Below, piece after piece: positions 1-8,991 of a stretch of 64,000 nt of DNA. Position numbers and translations under genes: made by a program. The stretch spans positions 56,745-120,744 of the forward strand of contig CAVWQS010000001.1 of assembly GCA_963757155.1 (NCBI GenBank), given 5' to 3'. The stretch is from DASXQK01 sp963757155 (GTDB lineage Bacteria > Pseudomonadota > Alphaproteobacteria > Dongiales > Dongiaceae). The notes beneath the pieces were generated by a model that saw nothing but the letters and a program-made list of their open reading frames with translations, was not told the DNA's origin and did not search any database. Positions within the stretch are counted from its first letter, which is position 1. Each line of letters opens with the position of its first letter.

Positions 1-653
1 CCTGAGCTGGCCATTGGTCGCCGTCGTGCCGTTCAGGACCTCGAGGGTCTGCTCGAGGTCGAGGCCGAATTTCTGGGCCAGCGCCAGGGCCTCGGCGTTC
101 ATCTGGCAGAGCACGACGCAGATGTAATTGTTCACCAGCTTGGTCTTGCCGCCGCTGCCGACAGCGCCGCAATGATGGATCGTCGTCCCCATGGCCTCGA
201 GCAGCGGCCGGATGCGGCGGAAATCCGCCTCGGCGCCGCCGACCATGAACAGGGATTCGCCGCGATCGGCATGGGCCGCCAGCCGGCCCACCGGGGCATC
301 GACCATGGCGATGCTCCCGTCGCGGCGAGGGTCTTGGCGATGCGCTCCGTGGCGGCGGGATCGATGGTGCTCATATCCATGAGCAGCTGGCCGGCGCGGC
401 CATGGGCGAGGAGTCCGTCGGCGCCCAAAGCGACGGCCTCGACCTCGACCGAGCTCGGCAGCATGGTGACGATGACGTCGCTGCCCCGGATCACCTCGGC
501 GGCCGAGCCGGCGGCCTTGGCGCCCAGCTGGGCCAGAATCTTGACCGGCTCGGGGTTCACGTCATGGACGAGAAGGTCGAATCCCTTCTTGCGCAGATTG
601 GAGGCCATGGGCCGCCCCATGCGCCCCAGGCCGATGAAGCCGATTCGATCCAT
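1..653 (-). CDS. beta-hydroxyacid dehydrogenase, 3-hydroxyisobutyrate dehydrogenase family (partial, frameshifted)
   Basis: NAD(P)-dependent oxidation or reduction of a small beta-hydroxyacid or semialdehyde is the family function. The N-terminus MDRIGFIGLGRMGRPMASNL is the family's Rossmann motif, followed by VTMLPSS and the substrate-side LLMDMSTIDP. The start at 653 is preferred to an upstream in-frame ATG at 671 because it begins directly at the Rossmann strand. After about residue 113 the frame changes near position 315: the downstream frame reads MVDAPVGRLAAHADRGESLF and then GGKTKLVNNYI, which carries the catalytic lysine. One base is missing or two are extra there. The C-terminus runs off the left edge. 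It lies downstream of the decarboxylase pair on the same strand, so it may reduce or oxidise an aldehyde of that pathway (inference). Confidence 0.85.
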
Positions 654-687
654 GGCAGACCTCGCGTTCAATATGGTTCATCACTTC

Positions 688-765
688 CGTCATTCCCGCG
701 AAAGCGGGAATCCAGGGCGAGCGACGGATCCTGCGGCCCTGGATCCCGCTTTCGCGGGAATGACG
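688..765. repeat. palindromic intergenic repeat, family A copy 1
   Basis: Inverted repeat starting CGTCATTCCCGCGAAAGCGG and ending with its complement; the arms include a CCAGGG/CCCTGG extension around a short loop. The same element recurs at 27739, 30873, 38762, 49401 and 50546. Translated shadows of it give the familiar IPAKAGIQ / RFRGND peptides seen across Proteobacteria. It sits in a gap between two minus-strand genes. Confidence 0.9.
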
Positions 766-801
766 ATTGGGAGGGGAAGTTGCTCTTCAATTGCATTCTC
801 G

Positions 802-1398
802 TCAGTTGACGGGCAGGCCGAGATGGGCCCGGAAGCGGTTCTTCAGATGGACGCCGTCGCGGGCCGGCAGCGCGCGCACCGGCGCCTCGGGCGAGATCCG
901 GATCGTGGCAAAGCGCGGCGGGCCTTCGAGCCGGGCGATCTCCGGGCGGTAGGCGGCGATCCCGGCCAGATCCGTCAGCTCCACCGCGGCAAATCCCGCC
1001 GCCGCGGCGATCCGGTGCAGATCGACGCCCAGGCCCGTATGGCTCGCCTGCTGCCCGGTCTCGCCGTAATGGCCGTTGTCGAGGACCACGAGGCTGAGAT
1101 TGCCGGGCTGCTTGACCGCGATGGTGGCGAGCGCCCCCAGCCCCATCAGCTGCTCGCCATCGCCTGTCACCACGACGACCGGGCGCCGCTTTTGGGCCAG
1201 CGCCAGGCCGAGGCCGATCATCGCGGCCCCGCCCATGGCGCCCCAGAGATACATGTTCGCGTCATGGTCGCCGGCCGCGAAGACGTCATAGGTGGGCGAG
1301 CCGAGGCCCGTCACCAGCAGCGCCTCGCCGCGGTCGGCCAGCAGTGCCTGCACCGCCGCCCGGCGGTCGAGGCTGCCGACATGGGTCGCGCGGCTCAT
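802..1398 (-). CDS. thiamine-diphosphate decarboxylase, beta (cofactor-binding) subunit, sulfopyruvate/phosphonopyruvate type
   Basis: 198 residues, the length of ComE-type subunits. The ThDP/Mg2+ motif is visible: VVVTGDGEQLMGLGAL followed about 25 residues later by LVVLDNGHYGE. SPTYDVFAAGDHDANMYLWG is typical of sulfopyruvate and phosphonopyruvate decarboxylases, which turn a sulfonated or phosphonated pyruvate into the matching acetaldehyde plus CO2. The start at 1398 overlaps the stop of the alpha gene (ATGA), so the two subunits are translationally coupled. The family is clear; the sulfonate versus phosphonate substrate cannot be read from the sequence. Confidence 0.85.
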   Translation of the reverse strand: MSRATHVGSLDRRAAVQALLADRGEALLVTGLGSPTYDVFAAGDHDANMYLWGAMGGAAMIGLGLALAQKRRPVVVVTGDGEQLMGLGALATIAVKQPGNLSLVVLDNGHYGETGQQASHTGLGVDLHRIAAAAGFAAVELTDLAGIAAYRPEIARLEGPPRFATIRISPEAPVRALPARDGVHLKNRFRAHLGLPVN

Positions 1399-1970
1399 TT
1401 CTCTTCTCCCGCGACCCAGGTCTTGCGACCGAGCAGGCGCTGGGAGAGCAGCACCGCCACCGCCTGATCGCCGTCGAAGGCCATGGCAGCGGCCGCGGCG
1501 ACGGTGGGCGCGGCGTCTTCGGCCGTGTCCACCCGATGGACCTGCACCCCCATGATCGCCAGCGCCGCGGGCGTCGCCTGGCCCATGGGCACCTGCCACG
1601 GATTGAACTCGCCCCACTCGCCCCGCATGGTCACCAGGGCCAGGAGCGGGAAGCGGCAGGTGGCGATCAGGGAAAGCATGTTGATGCAATTGCCGACGCC
1701 GCTCGACTGCATCAGGAGCACCGCCCGCTGGCCTCCCAGCCAGGCGCCGGCGGCCAGCGCGATGCCCTCCTCCTCCGTCGTCAGGACGGTGGTCTCGATG
1801 GCGGGATCGGCATGGGCCAGCTCGATGAGGCTGCGATGGCCCGCGTCCGGAACATAGCTGACCTGCCGGACCTGGGCCGCCTTGAGCACCCCATAGATCT
1901 CGGCCGGCCAGCCCGGCTGGTCGGGGACGGCGGCGAGGCTCGAGGGCTGAAGGGCAGGGGATCTGGGCAT
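1395..1970 (-). CDS. thiamine-diphosphate decarboxylase, alpha (pyrimidine-domain) subunit
   Basis: 191 residues, ComD-like. It carries the pyrimidine-binding domain with the cofactor-activating glutamate in TVLTTEEEGIALAAGAWLGG, then VLLMQSSGVGNCINML and RGEWGEFNPWQVPMG, both characteristic of the alpha subunit of sulfopyruvate and phosphonopyruvate decarboxylases. The ATG at 1970 gives the family's normal N-terminal length; longer upstream reading is a shadow of the divergent permease gene. It is the first gene of the minus-strand unit and faces the ABC transporter operon across a 171-base divergent promoter region (1971-2141). Confidence 0.85.
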   Translation of the reverse strand: MPRSPALQPSSLAAVPDQPGWPAEIYGVLKAAQVRQVSYVPDAGHRSLIELAHADPAIETTVLTTEEEGIALAAGAWLGGQRAVLLMQSSGVGNCINMLSLIATCRFPLLALVTMRGEWGEFNPWQVPMGQATPAALAIMGVQVHRVDTAEDAAPTVAAAAAMAFDGDQAVAVLLSQRLLGRKTWVAGEEK

Positions 1971-2141
1971 GGGACAAGGGGCTCCGGCTGAGGCCCCTAG
2001 AATGGCATGGCCCTGGGGCCCACGCCAAATCCGATCGGCGTGAAACCGGTCTCGAACCCGGTATGCCGGAACCGCTCTGTCGGAACCCCTGGCGGCTTTC
2101 GAACATGACGCTAGAATGACGCCCGCAAAACGGGGGGCCGG

Positions 2142-3122
2142 GTGAGGAGCTTGCTTTCGATCCGCAATATGAGCCAGGAGCGCATCGTCTTCGCGCTGGC
2201 GGTGGTGCTGTTCATCGCCGCCGCGCTGGGCCTTCCCGGCTTCCTGGCGGTCGACAATCTGGTCGCCATCGTGCGCAGCGTCAGCGTGCTCGGCATTCTC
2301 GCCGTGGGCATGGCGGTGGTCATCATCGGCCGCGGGATCGATCTTTCGGCCGTCGCCATCATGGCCATGTCGGTGGCCTGGTATCTGCAGATGCTGAACA
2401 ACGGCACCTCCGACACCTCGGCGCTGTTGCTGGCACTGGGCGGCGTGGTGCTCATCGGCCTGGTCAACGGCTTCTTCATCGCCTATGCCGATGTCCCGGC
2501 GATCTTCGCCACGCTGGCGAGCGGGGCCTTCGTCTTCGGCTTCGTGCGCTCCCAGCTCATCGGCCAGGATGCGATCCCCGTGCCGCCGCAGAACTGGGTC
2601 GAGACCCTGGGGCGGGTGCGCTTCCTCAGCATTCCCGTCGAGGTCTTCCTCTTCGCGGCCATCGCCTTCCTGGCCTTCCTGTTCCTGCGCTTCGCCAAAT
2701 GGGGGCGCTATGTCTATCTGATGGGCGACAACCCCATGGCGGCGCGCAATATGGGCATCCCCGTGCGCCCGATGATCGTGCTGCGCTATGTGCTCTCCGC
2801 GGTCATCGCCTTTGCGGCCGGCATCCTGACCGCGGCGGGGCTGCTTTCCATCAATACCCGGGTCGTCAATTCGACCCTGCTCTACGACATCATCCTGGTG
2901 GTGGTGATCGGAGGCATCGGGCTCTCGGGCGGGCGCGGCGGCGTGCGCAATGTCATCGTCGGCGCGCTCCTCATCGGCATCATGCTGAATGCCATGACCA
3001 TCCTCGATATTCCGAACATCTATCAGAACCTGATCAAATCGACGATCCTGCTCATCGCCATCATCATCGACAGCGTCCTCAATCCGCGCGACGAGCAGAC
3101 GGCTCAGCAAGGGGACATCTGA
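2142..3122 (+). CDS. ABC transporter permease, ribose/branched-chain (BPD_transp_2) family
   Basis: Inner-membrane permease of about 326 residues with roughly nine hydrophobic segments. The EAA-like coupling region VGDN-type loop is seen in YLMGDNPMAARNMGIPV, and VVVIGGIGLSGGRGGVRN matches the RbsC/XylH C-terminal signature. The first codon is taken as GTG 2142; an ATG at 2169 (MSQERIVF) is an alternative that removes nine residues. It is the first gene of an operon with a periplasmic binding protein (3202), a second permease (4311) and the ATPase (6432). Two different permeases suggest a heterodimeric channel. Confidence 0.93.
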   Translation: MRSLLSIRNMSQERIVFALAVVLFIAAALGLPGFLAVDNLVAIVRSVSVLGILAVGMAVVIIGRGIDLSAVAIMAMSVAWYLQMLNNGTSDTSALLLALGGVVLIGLVNGFFIAYADVPAIFATLASGAFVFGFVRSQLIGQDAIPVPPQNWVETLGRVRFLSIPVEVFLFAAIAFLAFLFLRFAKWGRYVYLMGDNPMAARNMGIPVRPMIVLRYVLSAVIAFAAGILTAAGLLSINTRVVNSTLLYDIILVVVIGGIGLSGGRGGVRNVIVGALLIGIMLNAMTILDIPNIYQNLIKSTILLIAIIIDSVLNPRDEQTAQQGDI

Positions 3123-3201
3123 GCGAGGCAACTATGGGGCTCTACAGGGGAAGCATCTGCGTTCCAAAGCGACGATCAAACGAGAGGAAAGGGAGACTAC
3201 A

Positions 3202-4218
3202 ATGATGAGCTGGAAGAAAGCATCGGGGGCCGCCATGGCTTTGGCCATGCTGGCCTTCGCCGGAACGGCGATGGCCCAGAGCGATCCGGGCACCGCCCCC
3301 TACAATGCCGCGGTTCAGGGCAAGCGCGTGATCATGGTGCCCATGGCCATGGGCTTCGATCTCGCCCAGGGCTGGGCCTATTACATCGGCAAGGAGGTCA
3401 AGGGCTTCGGCGGCACCTTCGAGACCCGCGATCCGAACTGGAGCGTCGAGGCCGGCGCCCAGGCGATCACCGAGGCGATCTCCTCCGATCCCAAGCCGGC
3501 GGTCATCGTCGTCCATTCGCCCGATTTGAACTCCTACAGCAAGCTGTTCAAGAAGGCCCAAGCCCAGGGGATCTATGTCGTGCTGGTCGACAACCCGGCC
3601 AATTTCGCGGCCGATGCCTTCGTCGGCAGCGATTGGGATCGCCTCGGCCAGCTCGAGGCCGAAGCGGCCGTCAAGGGCTGCGGCGAGAGTTCGAGCAAGC
3701 AGATCGGCCTGGTCCAGGGCGACCAGGTGAATTCCTCGAGCCTCTATCAATATGCCGGCATCATGCGGGTGCTGGAGAAGCATCCGGACTTCAAGGTCGT
3801 GGCGAAGCCGGATTCCAACTGGGACGCGACCACCTCGCGCAACGTCACGGCGACCATGCTGCAGCAGCATCCCGACGTCTGCGCCATCATCGACTTCTGG
3901 GACGGTGATGCCACCGGCTCCTCCGCCGCCATCCGCGATGCCGGCAAGCAGGGCAAGATCTTCCTCGTCACCACCGGCGGCGGCGAGAAGGTCGATTGCG
4001 ACGCGCTGGAGTCCGGCACCTTCGGGGCGGTCGTCATGACCGAGCTGCAGAACCAGTCGCGCGACATCAACGCGATCATCAAATTCCTGCTGCAGAGCGG
4101 CCAGCCGCCCGGAACCTCGAAGACCTATATCTACACCCTCGAGAAGGCGACCACGAAGGCCGACATCAAGCCGGATACCTGCTGGGATCTGAAGTCCCTC
4201 CAGGCGGCCGCGAAGTAA
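3202..4218 (+). CDS. ABC transporter periplasmic substrate-binding protein, ribose-type
   Basis: 338 residues. A Sec signal peptide covers residues 1-25 (hydrophobic ALAMLAFAGTAMA, cleavage before QSDPG). The body is a type I periplasmic binding fold with RVIMVPMAMGFDLAQGWAYY, VIVVHSPDLNSYSKLFKKA and a hinge region around TTGGGEKVDCDALESG, as in Peripla_BP_4 proteins of sugar-type importers. Two adjacent ATGs (3202, 3205) are available. It is followed by a strong hairpin inside the operon, which could stabilise this transcript end and give an excess of binding protein over membrane parts. The ligand is unknown. Confidence 0.93.
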   Translation: MMSWKKASGAAMALAMLAFAGTAMAQSDPGTAPYNAAVQGKRVIMVPMAMGFDLAQGWAYYIGKEVKGFGGTFETRDPNWSVEAGAQAITEAISSDPKPAVIVVHSPDLNSYSKLFKKAQAQGIYVVLVDNPANFAADAFVGSDWDRLGQLEAEAAVKGCGESSSKQIGLVQGDQVNSSSLYQYAGIMRVLEKHPDFKVVAKPDSNWDATTSRNVTATMLQQHPDVCAIIDFWDGDATGSSAAIRDAGKQGKIFLVTTGGGEKVDCDALESGTFGAVVMTELQNQSRDINAIIKFLLQSGQPPGTSKTYIYTLEKATTKADIKPDTCWDLKSLQAAAK

Positions 4219-4238
4219 GGCATCTCCACCGGAAAAGG

Positions 4239-4267
4239 GAAGCGGCCGGCCGCTCGCCGGCCGCTTC
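4239..4267 (+). terminator. strong hairpin after the binding-protein gene (intra-operon attenuator or mRNA stabiliser)
   Basis: A perfect 12-bp stem GAAGCGGCCGGC / GCCGGCCGCTTC with a five-base loop, lying 21 bases after the stop of the binding-protein gene and 43 bases before the next permease gene. The tail after it is only weakly T-rich (CTGCTTTCT). A partial terminator or 3'-end stabiliser is more likely than a full stop, because the remaining transporter genes follow on the same strand. Confidence 0.7.
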
Positions 4268-4310
4268 CTGCTTTCTCCCACCCGCAATCGCGCTTCGGCG
4301 GCAAGGCTTC

Positions 4311-6435
4311 ATGAGCTTCAGGGAACGCGTCCAGCGCCTGCGCTACAACTACATCCCCGATCATCTGATCGGGGAGATCCTGACCAAGCGCTGGACGGAC
4401 AACGCCATCCCGTTTCTGGCCCTCGTCATCACGGTCGTGGGCTTCGGCACCGCGATCAACGGCTTCTTCAAGCCGCAATCCCTCAGCGATTCGACCCGCC
4501 AGCTGGGCGAGTTCTCCATCGTCGTCACCGGCCTCACCATCGTCATGCTGGGCGGCGGCATCGATCTCTCCGTCGGCTCGATCTTCGCGCTGTCCACCTT
4601 CGCCGCCGTCTCCGCCTTCTTCATCTTCGGCTGGCCGGTCTGGGCGGCGCTGGCCGCGGCGGTCGCCACCGGCATCGTCTGGGGCAGCCTGAACGGCGTT
4701 CTCATCGGCTATATGCGGCTGCGCGCCTTTCTCACCACTTTGGTCACCTTCATCATCGGCCGCGCCCTCTACGACATATTGGTGGTGAATTTCGCCGCCC
4801 AGATCCAGATGTCGAGCATGTCGTCGGATCTCTGGGATTTCATCGGCGACGGGACGGTCTTCGGCCTCTCCATCAGCGTCATCACCGCGGTCGTGGTCGC
4901 GATCATCGCCCATATCGCCATCACCCGCTCGCGGCCGGGCTGGCATGTCCTGGCGGTCGGCGGCTCGCGCCGCTCGGCCTACAATTCCGGCATCCGGGTC
5001 CGGCGCACGGTGTTCATGACCTATGTCGTCTCCGGCATCTGCAGCGGCATCGCCGGATTCCTCGTCGCCTGCCGGCTCAGCGGGGCGGGGCCGGGGACCG
5101 GCCTCAATCTGGAGATCATGGCGCTCACGGCGGCCGTGGTCGGCGGCAACAGCCTGGGCGGCGGGCGCGGCTCCATCGCCAAGGGAGTGATGGGTGCCGT
5201 CATCGTGCTGGTGATGACCAATGGGCTCATCCGCCTGGGCTATGGCACCGGCACCAATCAGATGGTGCTGGGCCTGATGCTGGCGGCGGCGGTCACCCTC
5301 GATATCCGCTGGCTGAAGAACCGGCACAAGGTGCTGAACGAGGTCTATGTCGCCCCCATCTTCCACCGCATGGGGGAGACGCAATCGGCACTGCCGGGCT
5401 CCGGCACCCCCTATGCCCTGGACGACCGGCTCTCCGGCGCCGAGGCGATCGGGCTGGGCGAGCTCGAGGGGCCCGAGGATGTCGTGCTCGACGAGCAGGA
5501 CCATCTCTATTGCGGCACCCGCCATGGCGAGATCGTCCGGTTCCTGGCGCCGGACTACAAGCGCTCGGAGATCTTCGCCCATACCGGCGGCTTCCCTTTG
5601 GGCCTCGCCTTCGACCGCGCCGGCAATCTCATCTCCTGCGTCGGCGCCATGGGGCTCTATTCCATCGCTCAGGGATGGCGAGGTGACCAAGCTCTCCGCC
5701 GAGACCACGCGATCCTGGACCTCGGTCGTCGACGATGCGCGGCTGCGCGATCCCAACGACTGCGATGTCGCCCCGGACGGGCGCATCTTCTTCACGGATT
5801 CCACGACCCGCTACGATGCCCATGACTGGGCGCTGGATTCCATCGAGAGCCGGCCCACCGGGCGGCTGCTCTGCTACGACCCGCGCAGCGGCAAGACCTC
5901 GACCCTGCTCGACAATTACCGCTACGCCAACGGCGTCTGCATCGCCCATGACGGGCAATCGCTGTTCTTCGCCGAATCCTGGGCCTGCCGCGTGCATCGC
6001 TATTGGTTCGACGGGCCGAAGGCGGGGCAGGTCGAATGCGTGATCCGCGACATGCCGGGCTATCCCGACAATATCAACCGCGCCTCCGACGGCGGCTATT
6101 GGATGGCCTGGCTCGGCATGCGCACGCCGAGCTTCGATCTGGCACTGCGCCATCCCGGCATGCGCAAGCGCATGACGCGAAGGTTGCCCCAGGACGATTG
6201 GCTGTTTCCCAATATCAATACCGGCGGCGTCGTGAAATTCGAGGAGAACGGCCGCATCCGCGAGGCGCTGGGCGATCTCTCCGGCGATGCCCATCCCATG
6301 GTGACTTCCATGCGGGAGCATAAGGGCTATCTCTATGTCGGCGGCATCCTCAACAACCGCATCGGCCGCTACCGCATCCCCGGCGCCGATCCGAGCTGGA
6401 CGGGTCTCGGCTCCTATTGGGGAGGGCAGAGATGA
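4311..6435 (+). CDS. ABC permease fused to a C-terminal SMP-30/strictosidine-synthase-like propeller (one frameshift)
   Basis: About 707 residues after correction. Residues 1-335 are a second RbsC-type permease with VMLGGGIDLSVGSIFALS, VGGSRRSAYNSGIRVRR and VVGGNSLGGGRGSIAKG. With no stop it continues into a six-bladed propeller (about 350-707): GPEDVVLDEQDHLYCGTRHG, PLGLAFDRAGNLIS, NDCDVAPDGRIFFTDS, YANGVCIAHDGQSLFFAESW and MPGYPDNINRASDGGYW, the Str_synth/SMP-30 lactonase pattern. Inside the propeller one extra G near 5672 breaks the frame; removing it makes the total length a multiple of three. The permease-propeller junction lies upstream of the shift and is in one uninterrupted frame, so the fusion does not depend on the correction. 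The stop overlaps the next start (ATGA, 6432). Confidence 0.85.
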
Positions 6436-8991
6436 TCTTCGAGCCCCTCCTCGATTTCTTCCGCGGCAAGGCCATCACCATCCCGCCCATGGACGGGCCG
6501 CTCCGGCCCAATACGGCCCTGGACGAGGCCGCGGTCGTGCGGCGGGCGGCAGCGCCGGACAATCTCTGCTTCGACGGCAAGCAGATCCTCTTTTCGTCGG
6601 GCTCCGAGGTGCTCGCTTTGACGGGCGACGCGCCCCTCACCATCGCGAGCTATGACTTGCCGGTGGCCGCGCTGGCCGTCTCGCCCGGCGGCGAGCTGAC
6701 CGTGGCGTTGGACGACGGCCGCCTCATGATCGGCGAGCGGACCCTGCCCGCACCCGGCGGCCTTGCCTCGCTGACGGCGCTGGCCTTCGGCGATGCCGAC
6801 ACCCTCTTCCTCTGCCAGGGCTCGGCGCGGCATCGGTCCTCCGATTGGGTCGTCGATCTGATGGAGCGCAACGCCACGGGCTCGGTCTGGCGCCTCGATC
6901 TCCGTAGCGGCGAGGCCCTCTGCCTGGCCAAGGATCTGGCCTTTCCCTACGGCCTGCTGGTGGAGAGCGGCGGCAGCCTCGTCGTCGCCGAGAGCTGGCG
7001 CCACCGCCTGCTGCGCCTGCCCCGAGACGGGTGGCGCTGCGACGCCGATCCTTTCCAAGCTGCCGGGCTATCCCGCCCGGCTGGCGCCCGCCGGCGACGG
7101 CGGCGCCTGGCTGACGCTCTTCGCGCCGCGCAACCGGCTGATCGAATTCGTGCTGGAGGAGGAGTCCTATCGCGCCGATATGATGCGCGAGGTGCCGCGG
7201 GATTGCTGGATCGCGCCCTCCCTCTCCTCCGGCGCCAGCTTCCTGGAGCCCCTGCAATGCGGCGGGGTCAAGACCATGGGCATCCACAAGCCCTGGTCCC
7301 CCAGCCGCTCCTACGGGCTGGTGGTGCGTCTCGATGCGGCGATGCGGCCGGTCACCAGCTTTCACAGCCGCACCAATGGCCACCGGCATGGCGTGACCAG
7401 CGCGGTCGAGGCGGGTGGGCGCGTTCTCGTCTCCTCGAAGGGCGGCGGGGCGATTCTCGATATCGCGAGGGGTGCAGTCATGACCGACGCATCGGCGCCC
7501 CTCATCGACATGCAGAAGATCACCAAGTCCTACCGCGGCGTGCCGGCGGTGCGCGATGTCGACTTCGACCTGCGCAAGGGCGAGATCCATGCCCTGCTGG
7601 GGGAGAACGGGGCCGGAAAATCGACACTCACCAAGGTCATGGCCGGGGTGGTGGAAGCGACCAGCGGGAAGATGCTCTATCGCGGAAAAGAGGTGACCTA
7701 CGCCTCGCCCTTCGAGGCGCTGCGCGACGGCATCGCCATGGTCTTCCAGGAGACAAGCCTCGTCCCCTCCATGACCGTGGCCCAGAACCTCTATCTCGGC
7801 GACGAGAAATTCCTGAACCGGCTGCGCGGGGTCTACATCGCTGCCCAGCAGTTCCTGCAATCCCTGAACTTCTCCGTCGATCCCACGGCCCTGGTCGCCA
7901 CCTTGGGCGCGGCCAAGCGCCAGATGGTGGAAATCGCCAGGGCCGTCCATCACAAGGCCGAGGTCATCATCTTCGACGAGCCGACGGCTTCGCTGACGCC
8001 GGAGGAGAAGCGGCATTTCTTCACGCTGATGCGCCGCCTGAAGGCCCGCGGCGTCTCCATCGTCTTCATCTCCCATGCGCTGGAAGAGGCGCTGACCCAT
8101 GCCGACCGCATCACCATCCTGCGCGACGGCGAGCGGGTGGCGAGCGGCGACGCGAAGGACTTCGACCGCGAGAAGGTCATCCGCGCCATGGTCGGCCGCA
8201 CCCTCTCCAACGAGCTCTACCGCACGCGGCGCAGCCTGGGCGAGCTGCGCCGGGCGGGGGCCAAGGTGCTCTCGGTGCAGGACATCTCCATGAGCAATGT
8301 CGTGCGCAACAATTCCTTCTCGATCTATGAGGGCCAGATCACCGGCGTCTTCGGCCTGATCGGCTCGGGCCGGACCGAGACCTTCAAGATCGTCTCGGGC
8401 ATCTACAAGCGCGACTTCCGCGGCGGCGGCGAGATCGAGCTCGACGGAAGGGCCGTGCGCTACAACGTGCCGGGACCCGCGGTGAAGGACCGCATCGTCT
8501 ATGTGACCGAGGACCGCAAGCTCGAGGGCTTCTTCGAGACTTTGTCGGTCGCCGAGAATCTCTATTCCGGCCTGCTGGCCGCGGGGCTGGAGCGCCTACC
8601 CTATGTGAGTCTCCGCGAGATGCAGCAGCTCGCGGCCCAATGGCACGACACCCTCAACATCCGCGCCATCAACGACAATGCGCGGGTGGTCGAGCTCTCC
8701 GGCGGCAATCAGCAGAAGGTGGTCATCGGCAAGGGGCTGATCCAGAAGCCCCGGATCGTGATCTTCGACGAGCCGACCCGCGGCGTCGATGTCGGCGCCA
8801 TCGCCGAGATCCACCACCTCATCAACAATCTGGCCGATGAAGGCCTCGCCGTGGTGGTGGTCTCCTCCTATCTGCCGGAGATCTTGAACCTCTCGGACCG
8901 CATCCTCGTCTGCCGCCAGGGCCGCATCGTCGAGGAATTCTCCCCCGCCGATGCGACGGAGGAGAAGATCATGTATGCGGCGGTGCACTGA
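6432..8991 (+). CDS. SMP-30-like propeller followed in frame by a sugar-type ABC ATPase (one frameshift)
   Basis: Residues 1-349 resemble a second, more divergent propeller: YGLLVESGGSLVVAESWRHR, LPGYPARLAPAGDGGAWLTL and RSYGLVVRLDAAMRPVTSFH. Residues 350-852 are an RbsA/MglA-type tandem ATPase. NBD1 has Walker A GENGAGKST, signature LGAAKRQMVEIARA and Walker B VIIFDEPTAS; NBD2 has the degenerate P-loop GLIGSGRTE, signature LSGGNQQKVVIGKG and IVIFDEPTRGVDVG. An extra G near 7031 splits the propeller; downstream of it the frame runs straight into the ATPase. An ATG at 7480 (MTDASAPLIDMQKITKSY) preceded by GAGGGG could instead start a separate ATPase if a stop has been lost. ATPase identity is certain; the fusion is probable. 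Confidence 0.85.
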
